A model generated the notes under the pieces. The model worked only from the letters and a program-made list of their open reading frames with translations, ran no database searches and was not told where the DNA came from. Below, one piece after another: positions 8,662-19,954 of a stretch of 64,000 nt of DNA (position 1 is its first letter; each line of letters begins with the position of its first letter). A program made the position numbers and the translations under genes. Source of the DNA: Diaporthe sp. PMI_573 (Eukaryota; Ascomycota; Sordariomycetes; Diaporthales; Diaporthaceae); contig JAJTUP010000018.1 of the NCBI GenBank assembly GCA_021399435.1, positions 620,001 through 684,000 on the forward strand. Direction: 5' to 3'.

Positions 8662-9051
8662 ATGTTCGAGCACTTTGAGTTGCGCCATGTGCCCACGCTC
8701 TTCACGGCCACCGTGATGACCCTCGGCGGCATGTGGTCCTACTTCGACCCGCGGGCCGCCATGCTCGAGTTTGGCCTCCCGGATCGCATCGCCGCCACGC
8801 CAGCCGCAGCCGCAGTCATGCACATCAACAACGCCCGCACTACCGTCCTCGGCATGTCCCTGTACGCCCTCTACTTTCGCAACCACCTGGCTACCTGCGA
8901 TGTCATCCTCGCCATCTTGGGCGCCTACGCCGGGCTGGTCGACAGCTACGTCGTGTGGAAAGAGGGGAATCCTCGCAAGGCGGCTTTTCGACTGGGGAGC
9001 TCTTGGCTCCTTTCGGCGGTGGGACTTGCTGGATGGACTGCGGGACGTTGA
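8662..9051 (+). CDS. DUF4267-family small membrane protein
   Basis: 129 residues in a single exon starting at ATG 8662. Hydrophobic segments lie at roughly residues 10-28, 55-75, 78-97 and 108-127, consistent with a four-helix membrane protein. The pattern (GGMWSYFDP and GLP near the N-terminus, then NARTT and a C-terminal GSSWLLSA) fits the fungal DUF4267 family. Members are often found near terpenoid and polyketide genes, but no function is established. It is the leftmost gene of the tailoring-gene run and reads toward the P450 at 9935. The assignment is from recalled family features, not a search. Confidence 0.8.
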   Translation: MFEHFELRHVPTLFTATVMTLGGMWSYFDPRAAMLEFGLPDRIAATPAAAAVMHINNARTTVLGMSLYALYFRNHLATCDVILAILGAYAGLVDSYVVWKEGNPRKAAFRLGSSWLLSAVGLAGWTAGR

Positions 9052-9086
9052 AACATCGCCTGGATACATCACAACATGCATACATA

Positions 9087-9437
9087 CCTATTGTGGCGCC
9101 ATATGGGGGTTCTGAAAACGGTATGTAGTACAGTCTCTCCGCGGGAAGGATCGTCCCCTTCGTTCTTTGCGTCGTCTAACCGTTTTCTCATAGACTTGTT
9201 GGTAAAAAGAAGGTCCTCCCTATGGTCTTTCCTATTTCAAGACAATTACCTTAGGCAAGAGCAATGCAAATCAAAAGACCATTGTGCATTTCAAGACCAT
9301 ACCTAAGACTGCCTTGCTGCAAATTAAACAGTTGGGAGACAGTTAGGGGATGCAAATTCAGCAGAGAGCAGTCCTCCTACTGAGGTAACGGTACTACATA
9401 CCGTTTTCAAAAACCCCATAGGAGGCGCTATGGTAGG
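9087..9437. mobile_element. 351-bp MITE-like inverted-repeat element
   Basis: Ends of about 45 bp are inverted copies. The left arm (9087-9131) runs CCTATTGTGGCGCC... and ends GAAAACGGTATGTAGTAC. The right arm (9391-9437) is its imperfect reverse complement. TACATA occurs directly on both sides (9081-9086 and 9438-9443) and could be a target duplication, or a TA duplication with chance extension. The inside has no coding sequence. It lies between the DUF4267 gene and the promoter of the first P450. Confidence 0.65.
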
Positions 9438-9452
9438 TACATACTGCATGTA

Positions 9453-9934
9453 AATTAATTGCTTGGAGCATGGATGAGGCCCGGGGGGGTGGGGGCTGTA
9501 TGCAGTAGTACCTACGTACTTAGGTATTTGTCACCCGGCGCATCAAACCAAGTATCAGGTTCCGATACTGTATCTTTTCGCAGATGGCTTCCAGGCTTCC
9601 TACGAATCCCCAAATGTAGCCTGAGGTTTACGCAGGTCTCGCACAAGTATCTACCTGTACTAGTCCCATCTATAGCAACCCTTCACGCCAAGCCTCGCCC
9701 GGAGGTGTTCACGGAATCCGAAGTGGTTGATTCTGTGGTGAAAACTTGTTCCGACGGGGCGTTTGAAGACGCTTTGGGGCCTACATGTCGGGAGCAGCAA
9801 GAGACGCCTGGGTATGTATTTTCAGCATGTGCCGAGGACGTATTTAAATCGACTGGTCGGACACCTGTGTTGACATTTAAGCAAATTCATTTCTGCACCA
9901 CTTAGCCCTCTACAGATCCTTTCACTTCTTCATC
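9453..9934. other. Upstream region of the first P450
   Basis: An ORF at 9459-9905 has no recognisable motif and is not supported as a gene. The stretch most likely holds the promoter and 5' leader of the P450 at 9935. Confidence 0.5.
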
Positions 9935-12030
9935 ATGTTATCCTCGTGGATATTCAGCAATCCAGTCGAGTCGCTCCTAGCGGCCGGTACCGCTGTAGCC
10001 TTTGCATTGGCTCTTTCTGCGTCTCTCGCTGCATCGCCAAAACGCGATGGCAGATCGGTTGTGTCCCAAGCTTGGTCGGTCTTCTCTGGGCCTTGGTCGA
10101 CGGTGCAACATCGTGTGAATGCCTGGGCCTTCCTCTTTAACGGCCGCACTATGATGCACGATAAATACAAAAAGGTGATTGCAAGACGACCTATGTCACG
10201 CGTTCAGAGTCCGCTGACCATATTTTATGTCGCAGTCCCAGGGCGCTCCGTTCCCCATGGACGTCCCTGAGAACCGGTGCTGGGTTGTGTCATCCCCAGA
10301 TCAGATCAAGGAAATCGATGCCGCTCCCCAGTCCGTCTTGTCATTGCTAGGAGCAGCAAAGGACCTCCTTCAGCCCAAGTATACGATGAGAGATTTCAAC
10401 TGGATGGAAGATAAGCAGGGAACGGAGGGCGCGACATTGATCAAGACGCTTCGCAACGACCTCACCGGCCATCTTCCCGAGATGCTTCCCGACATCCGTC
10501 TATCCATGTCAGCCCTCTTCGATCAAAACTATGAGTCTCTCCCAATGCAGAACGGTACGTCATGGACAGTGGCTCGAATTAAAAGCCACAACATGCTAAA
10601 AGATCGTCAGGCGCGAAGGTTTTCTCTGTGTTCCCCATGGTCAGCAGAGCTATTGCCCAGTCAAATGCATTCGCTTTCTTTGGCACTGAATTGTGTGAGT
10701 TGTTGCTCTCCCACACAGATTCGACTGTCTCGGCTAATTCTATGCCTTTAGCGGGAAACGCCGAGTTTGTTAAATCCGGCATAGCCATGGTTGAAGATAC
10801 CCTCATCATCTCCGACTTGACCCGGCTAGTCCCCAAGCTCATCGCCGAGTAAGTCCGTCTGATGTTATAGAAACACCAATATACTAATTACGTGAGATGA
10901 AGCCCCATTGGCAAGTTTCTGGCCGGTCGATTGAATTCCAGTGATGTCGTACATGACGCACTGGAGCCTTTGGTTGCTCGGAGATTTGAAGAGAAAGAGC
11001 GTGCAAAGCAGGGCCATGAGGTAGCGGAGCATGTGAGTTTGGCACCAGTGGCTGATAAAGTCATAACTCGATCACAAACAAACATTGTATTAACAGCAAA
11101 CAGAAAGACTGTCTCCAGTGGATAATGGATAACTCCCCCAAAACGAAACCATGGACAGTGCGACGGGTTGTTCATGAGCTCATCGCTCTATGGTACGGAT
11201 CTGTCCATATCACGTCGGTGGTAGGTTGCATCCCGGCAATTGTTTCATCAATCAATTCTAATGCCTATTCTCTAGTCTGCGTGTTTAGCACTATTCGATT
11301 TATTTAATCATCAGGAGTATGCTGAGCCATTGCGAAAGGAGATTGAGACAACTGGATGGGAAGCTTTCGACAAGTCTGGCGGAAGACTATTCCCCCTGAT
11401 GGACAGTTTTATAAAGGAGTCAGCACGACTCAATCCTGTCGAATGTAGTTCGTCTACCCCACCCAAATAGTGAAATCACTCAAACACAAGACAACTGACA
11501 AGTACATCAGTGAGCATTCGGAGGAAGGCCTTGCAGCCGTTTCAGTTCGCAGATGGTACGAGAGTGGAAGCAGGCCAATGGGTCTGCTCACCTCTCGCAG
11601 GGATGAGTTTGGACCCAAAGAATTTTGCGCGCCCAGACGAGTTCCACGGCTTCCGGTTTGTTCAGCCTGATGTCTTGGAAAACGCCCTGGAGGCGACCCC
11701 TCCACACGACTTCCAGATCCCCGAGGGCCAGACACCGTCACAGTTTACCGACATGACATGCCGTTCTGGGGCGCTGGGAAGATGACATGGTAAAGCACTC
11801 CCCTCTTGCCCCCTTCACCATATACAAATTGAGCCATCCGTTTTCTGACAAAAGGATTAAGTGGGGGAAAGTTTTATGCCTCAGCAGCTATCAAGACTTT
11901 GCTTGGCTTGTTCCTTACGAGCTGGGACTTGCGGCTCGCGGATCCCAGGGCAAGACAACACTTTACCTGGCGTAGCTGGGTTTACCCATACGCACACACC
12001 AAGGGCGTTATCCGGCCTCGTAACAGCTAA
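9935..12030 (+). pseudogene. Cytochrome P450, multi-exon, frameshifted just before the haem motif
   Basis: Nine exons: 9935-10174, 10236-10554, 10611-10694, 10752-10848, 10903-11032, 11104-11220, 11276-11444, 11511-11789, 11862-12030. Seven of the eight joins keep frame. It would be a ~534-residue haem mono-oxygenase anchored in the ER membrane by an N-terminal helix (residues ~13-33). Family marks are the I-helix region (KPWTVRRVVHELIALWYGS), the ExxR helix (KESARLNP), FHGFRF, and the haem loop WGAGKM followed across the last intron by a Cys-Gly-Gly-Lys. Exon 8 is one base short: between about 11750 and 11761 the frame slips, and translation would stop at TGA 11783-11785 before the haem cysteine. 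Either the allele is dead or a base was missed in sequencing. CGG in place of the usual CPG is also unusual. Confidence 0.85.
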
Positions 12031-12430
12031 AGTGATATACAGATAGACTGAAGTGCTGTTCGATTTATTGATGTAAGCCTCCATCCTCAGGAATCCGGTG
12101 TCTGTCAAATCGGCTGCCCAGTCTCCACTCCCATGTGCGTTTAATGTCAACTTTGGCTCAATTTAGCCTATTGCATCATGCTTCCTAATCAGTACGATTA
12201 AGGCTCCACCACTGTAAGCGAGTGCTTCTATATCATAGATGAGGCTTGTTTAGGGAGGCAATCGCATCTTGGCTGAGATCCTGTCATAGTTTTCCGGAGA
12301 CTCTTTGTAGCGAGCACATACTTGACGAAGGCAACCATGGTACAGACAGAATTTCGTGATGAATTATATTGGGTATCTCTTCATGAAGCAAATCGGCCTT
12401 GGCATCAAACTTTATCGTGAATTTCCACCG
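12031..12430. other. Intergenic region between convergent genes
   Basis: The P450 on the plus strand and the GT25 gene on the minus strand end here, tail to tail. No ORF or repeat is seen; it presumably holds both 3' untranslated regions. Confidence 0.5.
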
Positions 12431-13600
12431 TCACATGTCTGAAGCCGGCCGCACACACGTCTCGTGGAACAACGCCTCACACCGTGTGCTATTAGCAATG
12501 TTTCCCGTAAAACCTTTTTTATGATCAAAGTCTGAGGTCTGGTTAGTTTCCGGGTTTGCCAGCCCGTCCCCAATATGTACCTCGCTCAGGTAGCCTTCGC
12601 TGGCTGGAGGCTCGTAATGATTGAATAATTGGGGGTTGACAACGACGCAACGCAGCAAGTTCTTGCTGCAATATGTGGACAGCATAACGTCAAACGCTTC
12701 CCCTGATCCTTTTGCGAGGAGATTCAGAACCTTTGGTGCACTTTGTCTCGTCACTCCGTACCCAAAAGTGCAAACTGTCAGTATGCAGTCCTGTACTTGG
12801 CGGTGTCCCTCGGGTATTTTCTCCCTAATATTGGGCCTGGACCATCCGGAGTATTGCTCGATGTCGATCCTTGTTTCATCAGGATAGATGAGCGGCGCCT
12901 TCATGTCATCTTTGACCCAAGCACCGCAGTGTCCAAGCCAAATAACATCCCAGTTGGTGCCAAAGGGTGCTGGATCATCGTGGGAGGCATTGGTGTAAGC
13001 CCGGACATTTTGGGAAGCCAGTCGCATCTGTGCCTTCAACTCGAGATCCCAGTCCACATCGTCTTCGATTATAAAAGCAGTTTCGTATTCGGATGCGATG
13101 ATGAACTTGAGCAGGTCAAGATGTGCCATCCATGCCTTGGCAGTTCCGTGTTTCGGCGTCTTCGTGTTCTCGTTATCGGACCCGATTCTCTCAAATGCCT
13201 CCACTAGCTCGTCAGGATTTTGTAGTTGCGGAGGAATGCTGATATCTAATCCAGTAAGATTGGCTGCGGCCTCTAGACCCCGAGTGCGCCAACTGGGCCC
13301 AGTTGAAAGGGCCAAGATCTTCTGAAACTGGCCTCGGTGTCAGTCAATCAAGTATGTTGAGCTGCGGGGAGCACTGGACATTCTTACTCCCAGAGTCGAA
13401 TTGGCCGCAAGCTCTTCCGGAGTTGCCGGTACTTCGAGCTGGCCATAGGCAAATTGAGGAGGATATGATATAGTCTCTGTCGTCTGAAGAATTCCGAAAG
13501 CAAGAAGAATCAACAGGGCTGTAATGAAAATGATGAACTTAGTGCTTTGCGCCAAGGCAGGTATCGCCCAATTTGGCCTGCCATGAAACCGCTGCAACAT
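12431..13600 (-). CDS. Glycosyltransferase family 25 (LPS-biosynthesis-type) protein
   Basis: Two exons (13388-13600, 12431-13327) with a 60-bp intron give about 369 residues. A single membrane helix (TKFIIFITALLILLAFGIL) near the N-terminus suggests a type II Golgi membrane protein with a lumenal catalytic domain. GT25 marks are the opening PSWRTRGLEAAANLTGLD, the acidic EDDVDWD metal/nucleotide-sugar site, and the WLGHCGAW and CTFGYGVT segments. Fungal GT25 proteins are thought to transfer hexoses to proteins or glycans, but substrates are largely unknown. I chose ATG 13600 because no in-frame ATG lies upstream; the frame stays open to about 13852 and encodes another hydrophobic stretch, so an upstream exon is possible. 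It may be a bystander in the tailoring run. Confidence 0.82.
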
Positions 13601-15378
13601 TTTAGAAAGGAATAAGGTAGAGATGGCGGGTCCAATACACCATGCACGAAATGTAGAAAAGAAATTGAAGAGATATAAAAGGAACCAAGCGATCGCAATG
13701 GAGACCACCAAGAACCTCAGCAGCAGGAAGACATCAGCGCTTAAATCATGACGCAGTTTGAAATCGGCCAGTGCCAGTGAGGACAGACACGAACTCAAAA
13801 AACTGCTCCAATTTGAATGGACGGCTAGAAGTGGGTCGTAGGCAAATCGCACGCATCGTATAATTTGCTATCGCTCAAATAATGGGGAGTGGTTGCGATC
13901 TCGGTCACAGACCGCAGTTCATCGTCGGCTGTGAAGTAACCGAGCCAATAAGTTGCTTTTCAAAACTGGGGATAACAGAGAACCACGGCTGCAGGATTTC
14001 TAATGCCTCGTGTTTATCGTATTCATGCGTTTTTTCCCCAGACACCCTTGAAGTATCGACCCACAATTTAAACACCAACCACCTGCACCTAGTTGATAAA
14101 CGTCAAAATGCTTACATACTATCACATGAAGCCCTGTGAGTGTTGCGTGCGTGTGCAAAGCAGGCCCCATTGGATTCGTGATGTGGCCCAAGCCCCCACA
14201 TCCTCTAGGATTTAAACCTTCCGCGTTCAATTCCTAGCAGACCTTTCCCTTGGATAGAAGGTAGGGCTGACTTAACTTGAATTGACGTATCAAGGACAGT
14301 TGCCCCTTCTCTGAGTCTGCTCTTGTGACAAGGCCTAGCTAACCTATATATTATCCCCACGGTGTGTAACTATTGTCACGGTACGGCTGTTATATACTAC
14401 TGAATTTCCAATTGGGAGATGGGCAATTCTGATCTTCTTGTTGGTACAGCTACGTTAGCAGAAGTAGCCAAGTCCGTGTCAACTATCCAGATACAGAGGT
14501 GAATAAAAATAATGATTCCACAGGCCACCAAGACCGATTAGTCCAATCGACTTTAACTCTTAACTAAAGTCGCCGCCCCCTACAGTGAGTACCTTGAACA
14601 CTCAAGCCCGGACTGGTAAATTCGGTTTGAAATTATCAAGTCCCAGGGGACTGTACGATACGGGGCGTCGTGGTGATAACAAATGTCTCTTATATTCAAC
14701 GGTGGAACGCACCTCTCCCACTGTTCCATACGCATCAAAGGCCAGACTGGTGCTTGACGCCACTTGATTCGATACCCATGAGCCTCTTGACAGGGTCTGA
14801 CTCTTTCTACCTGATCGGGGTGGCGCGAACGGACACATCCAAGTACACTCACCTCTAAACTGGGTCGAAAGTGTGAGAGACCTTATATAATAGAGACACT
14901 GTGAAGATTCGATTATTATCAAACCTTGTTTATACCTTGTACAAGACGTGGTTGAACCACTGCGCAGCATTCCGACACAGTACATATGTAGACCCGCATC
15001 AAGCTGTTTCGGCTGAAACATAGTTCCTGCGGTTGTATGATTCAGGTGTTCGATATACAACGCCTCCAAGGGTATTGACGCACAATATCCGACATATATT
15101 TCATGCGATGGGCAGAAACTATATTCACAAGAGATAAGAATGCGGATTTCTTGCATCCTAGTCAGAGAGCAGGGGAGCCAGCCGGCGTTATTTGCGACCA
15201 TTTACACACGGCGAAATACTGGCAATAGGACCCATCACAAGAGTCTTGATTCAGATTTATGTTAGAAACCTTTATTGATGAGTCCGCCTAGGAAAACCTC
15301 GAAACCTTTAGAAACTTTTATTTCCGCTTGTGTCGCAACCAGGCCAGTCCTCTACAAACAACCCTCGCTCTTTTGAAA
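13601..15378. other. 1.8-kb region without a supported gene
   Basis: It contains the GT25 promoter on the left and the 3' side of the next P450 on the right. A 199-codon minus-strand ORF at 14602-15201 has no motif, membrane helix or convincing splice context. Confidence 0.45.
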
Positions 15379-17302
15379 TCATCCCGAATCCAGTTTCACG
15401 CATCTCAATCTCACCCTGTGCGAATGATTCATTCTCAGCATAAGATCATAATTCACATCATCCGCACAGTCCCGCACTCTCTTCCTGGCTTCCGACTCAG
15501 TCTCGCCCTCTCGTTGATCCACCTGCAGACAATGACTGCAAAACAGCTGGGCCAGAATCGCAACCCCTTCCACTTGAGAGAACTTCTTCCCGGCACAAAT
15601 CTGTGGGCCGTCCGACCATGGGAAAAACGTGCCCTTGCGCGGAGCCAGCAGCTCCTCGTCCGACAAGTTGCCCCCCGGCTTCGCCCTGATCCAGCGAGAT
15701 GGCCTCCATTCATACGGGTCTTCCCAGTACCGCGGGTCAGTCTGTACCCCGAGCAGAAGAGGGAAGACCTCCGTGCCGGGCGGAATATTCAGGACGTGGC
15801 CCCCCGATAACCGAAAGCTGACGGCGGCCTTCACTGACGTCATCTTCGGCACTCCAGTGATAGGCGCGAACAGGCGGAGGGTCTCGAGAAGGACGGCGTG
15901 GCAGCGGTTGAGCTTGGGGAAGACTTGGCTGTAGTCCCAGGAGTCTAAGGGCTGTCCTTGCGATATTGTGGTTATCTCTTCCCGCAGCCACCCCTGGACT
16001 TCTGGAATGACGGCCAACAGAGTCAGAGCAAAGGTGAGAGCGATAAGTACCGTATCGTGGCCGGCGAAGTTGATGGTGAAAGCATTGCCGAGAATCTCAT
16101 CGGGCGAAAGACCGCCTCTCCTCGTCTTATCATCTTCTTTACCCGCATTGGGTTCTTCCAGAGCACGAACCAGAGTTGTGAGAAGACCGCGAGGTCCCGT
16201 GTCGTTGTTGTGTTGGTTGCTGCTGCTACCGCCGCTGTTGTTCACGGGGTTGATCGCGCGCGCCTCATCATCAACGAGCTTCATCAGAATAGACTTGTAA
16301 GCCGCAGCTGCACGTCCGATTCTGGCCAGACGTCTTGGTACGAGTCTCCCCGTCAAACGACGGTAAGGAATCAGCATCAAGAGAATTGAGTTCTCAAGCA
16401 CGATATGCAGGATTTCTCGATAGCTTTGTGTGTGGTTCTCGCTATTGATCCGCTCTGGGGCGACACCCCTGTGGCGACCCTCTTCATAGGTGGATTCCGG
16501 GAAAGCCGTGACTGCGAGTACATCGAATGTAAGCGCTCTCAGATCTTCCTCGAGCTTTATGACCTTTCCTTTGAACTTTGAAGTCCAATCACAAAGCAAG
16601 CTTCTGGGACAAAACTCAAGTCAACTACAGTCCACCACATATGATATTATGGACCTGAGTTATAAGGATATAGTCCTTACCTGGTGTGAAGTAGCGCTTC
16701 ATCCCATACCAGCTCCATCAAGTCTTCATTGAACGGAGCCGCTACAGCCCTCCGGTGACGGGGCCAGTCATCCATATCGACAGTGAAGACAGACGGCCCA
16801 TATATGGCCAACATACCTAGATTGAACCATTGAGACAAAAACCGGGCCATCATGAGATAAATACGGGTATCAGCTTACGATATTTATGCACCGGACGAAT
16901 GAAGCTTCGCCATCGTGAGTATATTTCTACAATGTCATTGGGGTCAGAGAAGTGTAGGCTAATGCTCGTAGGCGACACGAGCGCCCAGACCGTCCCGAAA
17001 CGCGCCGTAGGCTTGCTCTTCTCCAGGAAATGCCAGTTGCGGCGAGAGAAACGGATGAAGTCAGGGTAGGAGGCCCATGGGATAGGTGTACGGTCCAGGA
17101 CGGCCCATAAGAGTGGCTGGAGAATTAGCCACATGTGGCTGTCTCCCCCGAAGGGTATTCGCACGACAGGCACCCCGAGGGCCCGAGCCTTGCGCACGTT
17201 CACCTCTAGACAGGCAAGACACCGTAGGATATAAGCTACCCCCAGGGGCAGGAACAAAATGGCGAGCATGACTGCAGGCCGACGGACCTGCAAGTGGGTC
17301 AT
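15379..17302 (-). CDS. Cytochrome P450, three exons
   Basis: Exons 16879-17302, 16681-16816 and 15379-16603 join in frame (introns 62 and 77 bp) into 594 residues. An N-terminal hydrophobic anchor (VMLAILFLPLGVAYIL) follows the ATG at 17302; the open frame upstream has no ATG. P450 marks are the C-helix WPRHRRAVAAPF, the I-helix TINFAGHDT with its oxygen-activating Gly-His-Asp-Thr, the ETLR of the ExxR motif, the WRPSRW variant of PERF, and the haem loop FFPWSDGPQICAGKKF with the ligand Cys near residue 523. An Asn/Ser-rich insert (NNSGGSSSNQHNN) lies before the I-helix. It needs NADPH-P450 reductase and would hydroxylate or oxidise a lipophilic intermediate. Substrate unknown. It is apparently intact and transcribed in the same direction as the neighbouring BBE-like oxidase. 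Confidence 0.9.
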
Positions 17303-17656
17303 CGGATATGTCAGAGCTGGACCAAGAGACAGTCCCACAAATGACTGCCCGTTATCTATATGCTTCGTTGGATACTTTGAATCACGCGTTAGCCCATGGC
17401 TTTTGTGTTGGCTCAAACTCGTTGCATCATCCTGTGTTACCAACGCTTCAGGCTGAAGTGCAGCTGCATGTACGGAACTCCTTGTCCAGACAGATTTATG
17501 CGGGACTTTGTACCATCATGTAGCTTTGAACTGCCCTAAAATTGACAGCATCATCTGCATGCAGCTTGGCGCATATAATCCCTGCATATGTCTCATCCCA
17601 CTCTGACGGTTCATCTGTCTGCTTGTGATCCGAGAGCATGCATTTCAACATTTTGT
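17303..17656. other. Intergenic region between P450 and FAD oxidase
   Basis: This is the promoter side of the P450 (start 17302) and the 3' side of the oxidase. No further gene is seen. Confidence 0.5.
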
Positions 17657-19390
17657 CTACCTGTGGATCCTGTGATCCCTACTGGGGGATCTTGAACCCC
17701 CCGGGCACCGACTCGGTGAAAATCCCTCGCGGATCGAACTCTTGCCTGACCTATCTAACTCACTTTGGTTGTATCCAGCGAACGGGTCTTGCCACGCGGC
17801 CGCATAGTTCAAGTACACGAATGGATCGAGGTCCCCCAGCGCACTAACGTCCCGCTGAATGGTTGCCACTAGGTCCCTGACGGCTGTATCGACCACGCTA
17901 TCATCTGCGATGTCTTTCCAGCTTATCGTCAAATGGGCGATCAGGAGAGCCTCGTGCTGGCCCCCATCACAGCCCCAACGTAGCCCGAGTGCATTAGTAC
18001 CGGATGGATGACGTGCGTATAGAGCTGGCGGGAGAGGATCGAAGCCTAGACCCCACACCACGCTGTCAACCTTGCTTAGAGAGGGCAGGCTGGCCTCCCA
18101 GGCACGTACAGCGGCGGTAATAGCGGCCACGGTTGGAGACATGGTGAGCGTGGCGGTTGCTTGTCTGGTGACGGTTGTGAGAGATCTGCGTGCACCCGAA
18201 AATATGATAAAATTGCAGAGCACGTCGCACGAAAAAAGGTCCCTAAAAGCAAGGGTTTGGGGGAATGTCTCTCACCTGAGGCCACCCAAGGAATTCATTG
18301 TCGTTTCTCTCACCAGGCCCGACAGCCTCGTGTTTCGCTGGGTGCTCGTCAGAGCCGGAAGAATTGTAAGGGCCTGATAGACGGGCGGGGGCTCTTCCAC
18401 GGGCCTCGTGTACTCCATGTTATTCACAATAACTGACATATTCTCGGTGCCTAAGTAGGCGAATGTGGTGATTAAGGAGGCATACTCATCATAACCGCCC
18501 ATCGCGGGATCGGCAAACGCGGCCAGGGCGGCAATCGAGGCGTCGGCAGTCGAGTAGGGACGGACGACAAAGCCGCCCCATAGGTCGCCCTGTCCGAACG
18601 TTTGCAGGTCCACCCGAGTGACAACGCCAAGATTGTTGGTGCCTCCGCGCAGCCCCCACAGCAGGCTCGCATTCTCTTTCTCGTTGGCGTTGATGACGGA
18701 GCCGTTGGCGAGGACTACCTCGATATTGACTATACCATCACATGCCCAGCCGAACCGAGGCCCGAAGTAGCTGATACCTCCGCCGAGCAGCAGCCCACCG
18801 ACGCCAACCGTTGCGGCACGGGCGCCGCTGACACTGAGGTTGAAGGGTTCAAGGTACGAATAAACGTTACCCCATGTTGCGCCCACCCCAACGGACACTA
18901 TGGGTGAAGATGACTGGTCGCCTTTCTGGGTCTCCTTGAGGGAGATGGCGTCAAGGCCAGACAGGTCGAGAGTCACACCCTCGGGTATGTTAGCCGCCCC
19001 GACAGAACTGGCATGCCCCCCTGATCGGATCGCAAAATGACAGCTCGGCACCGACAATGGTTCGGATTTCGCAAGGATACGTACGGCCACAGACACGTCC
19101 TGGGCCGTCTCGGGTGAGACAATGCAGGATGGATGGACGCTTGCCTCCTGCAGTGAGAAGTACGACCCCAAGGATGCGGTGTAGCCAGGACTCCCGGGGA
19201 ACGAGACTTTGTGCTGAAGTACCAGGGACAAAGCAAGGCACTGATACTCAAGTTCTCATTAGTTACCTGTGAAAATGTGAATCAGACTGGCGTGGTCGGG
19301 CATGATAGATCTTACACAAATCTGCCCGATGCTTGTTGCATTAGTCATGTTGGAGACTCGGTATTTGGGGTGGTAGAGCTCAGCAGTCAT
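17657..19390 (-). CDS. BBE-like FAD-linked oxidase with frameshifted C-terminus
   Basis: Exons: 19316 to 19348 or 19390 (two in-frame ATGs), 18276-19240, 17657-18185; introns 75 and 90 bp. About 508 residues. It belongs to the VAO/berberine-bridge family that binds FAD through a PCMH domain and uses oxygen to oxidise alcohols or amines or to drive ring closure. FAIRSGGHASS supplies the His expected to bind FAD covalently; GVGGLLLGGGISYFGPRFGW is the FAD pyrophosphate loop; LNYAAAWQDP is in the C-terminal domain. Past about 17765 the frame slips relative to the family: the conserved C-terminal tail, which includes PGGFK, is encoded in another frame ending at TAG 17679, while the annotated frame runs on to 17657 with a foreign tail. 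An intron cannot explain it (only ~13 bp available). The catalytic part is untouched. Confidence 0.82.
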
Positions 19391-19954
19391 GATTTAAACA
19401 CAGATTATGTCCTCTCATAGATAGGTCCTGCACACGTTAATCGCCCAATCTTCAAACGATGTCGAAGGGATATTTATGCCAGCGACAAATTTACCCATGT
19501 GTTACTTCTGGGACTGTTCAAAAGCCTCACCCCATTCCGGGTAATTAATGCAGCAGAGATAGACCACATGATTTGATCCCATTTGTCGATCGTTATGCAT
19601 ACTGCATGATGGGTGGTGTCACTGCTTTACTGCTACATGCCATCGTTGGTGCGATACTCACTTACCTGCACCACCACTTGCTCCGAGGAATATTCTCACC
19701 CAATAAATGGGGTTGGTTTACATTTTGCACCCAACTAGAAAGACATGTTCCAGGAACATCCCGGTGTTTGACTAGAATCCAGTTTGACCGCAAGGCTAGG
19801 AAATCTTTGCTGTTGGGATATAGGGTAGTCACTTGAACCCTCCCGTCCTGCCCGGAGCAAGACTGCGGCGTTTGGGAATGACACTGTAGTTTTAACAATT
19901 ATTCCCTAGGCAGTAAACCTTTTTTCATTCACAAGTCAATTCATATATCTCACC
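19391..19954. promoter_or_regulatory. Shared divergent promoter region
   Basis: 564 bp lie between the FAD oxidase (minus) and the P450 (plus), so both probably draw on regulatory sites here. No factor-binding motif is claimed. Confidence 0.45.

Noticed and set aside
8386..9081. Long minus-strand ORFs with VCVFVCLC repeats
   Set aside because: They are produced by the 8-bp microsatellite, which leaves all frames open, and overlap the DUF4267 gene.
14160..14240. tRNA-like B-box string (GTTCAATTCC); a similar string near 54130
   Set aside because: No matching A box, acceptor stem or anticodon arm could be drawn around either.
14602..15201. 199-codon minus-strand ORF
   Set aside because: No motif, no hydrophobic pattern, no splice partners; probably chance.
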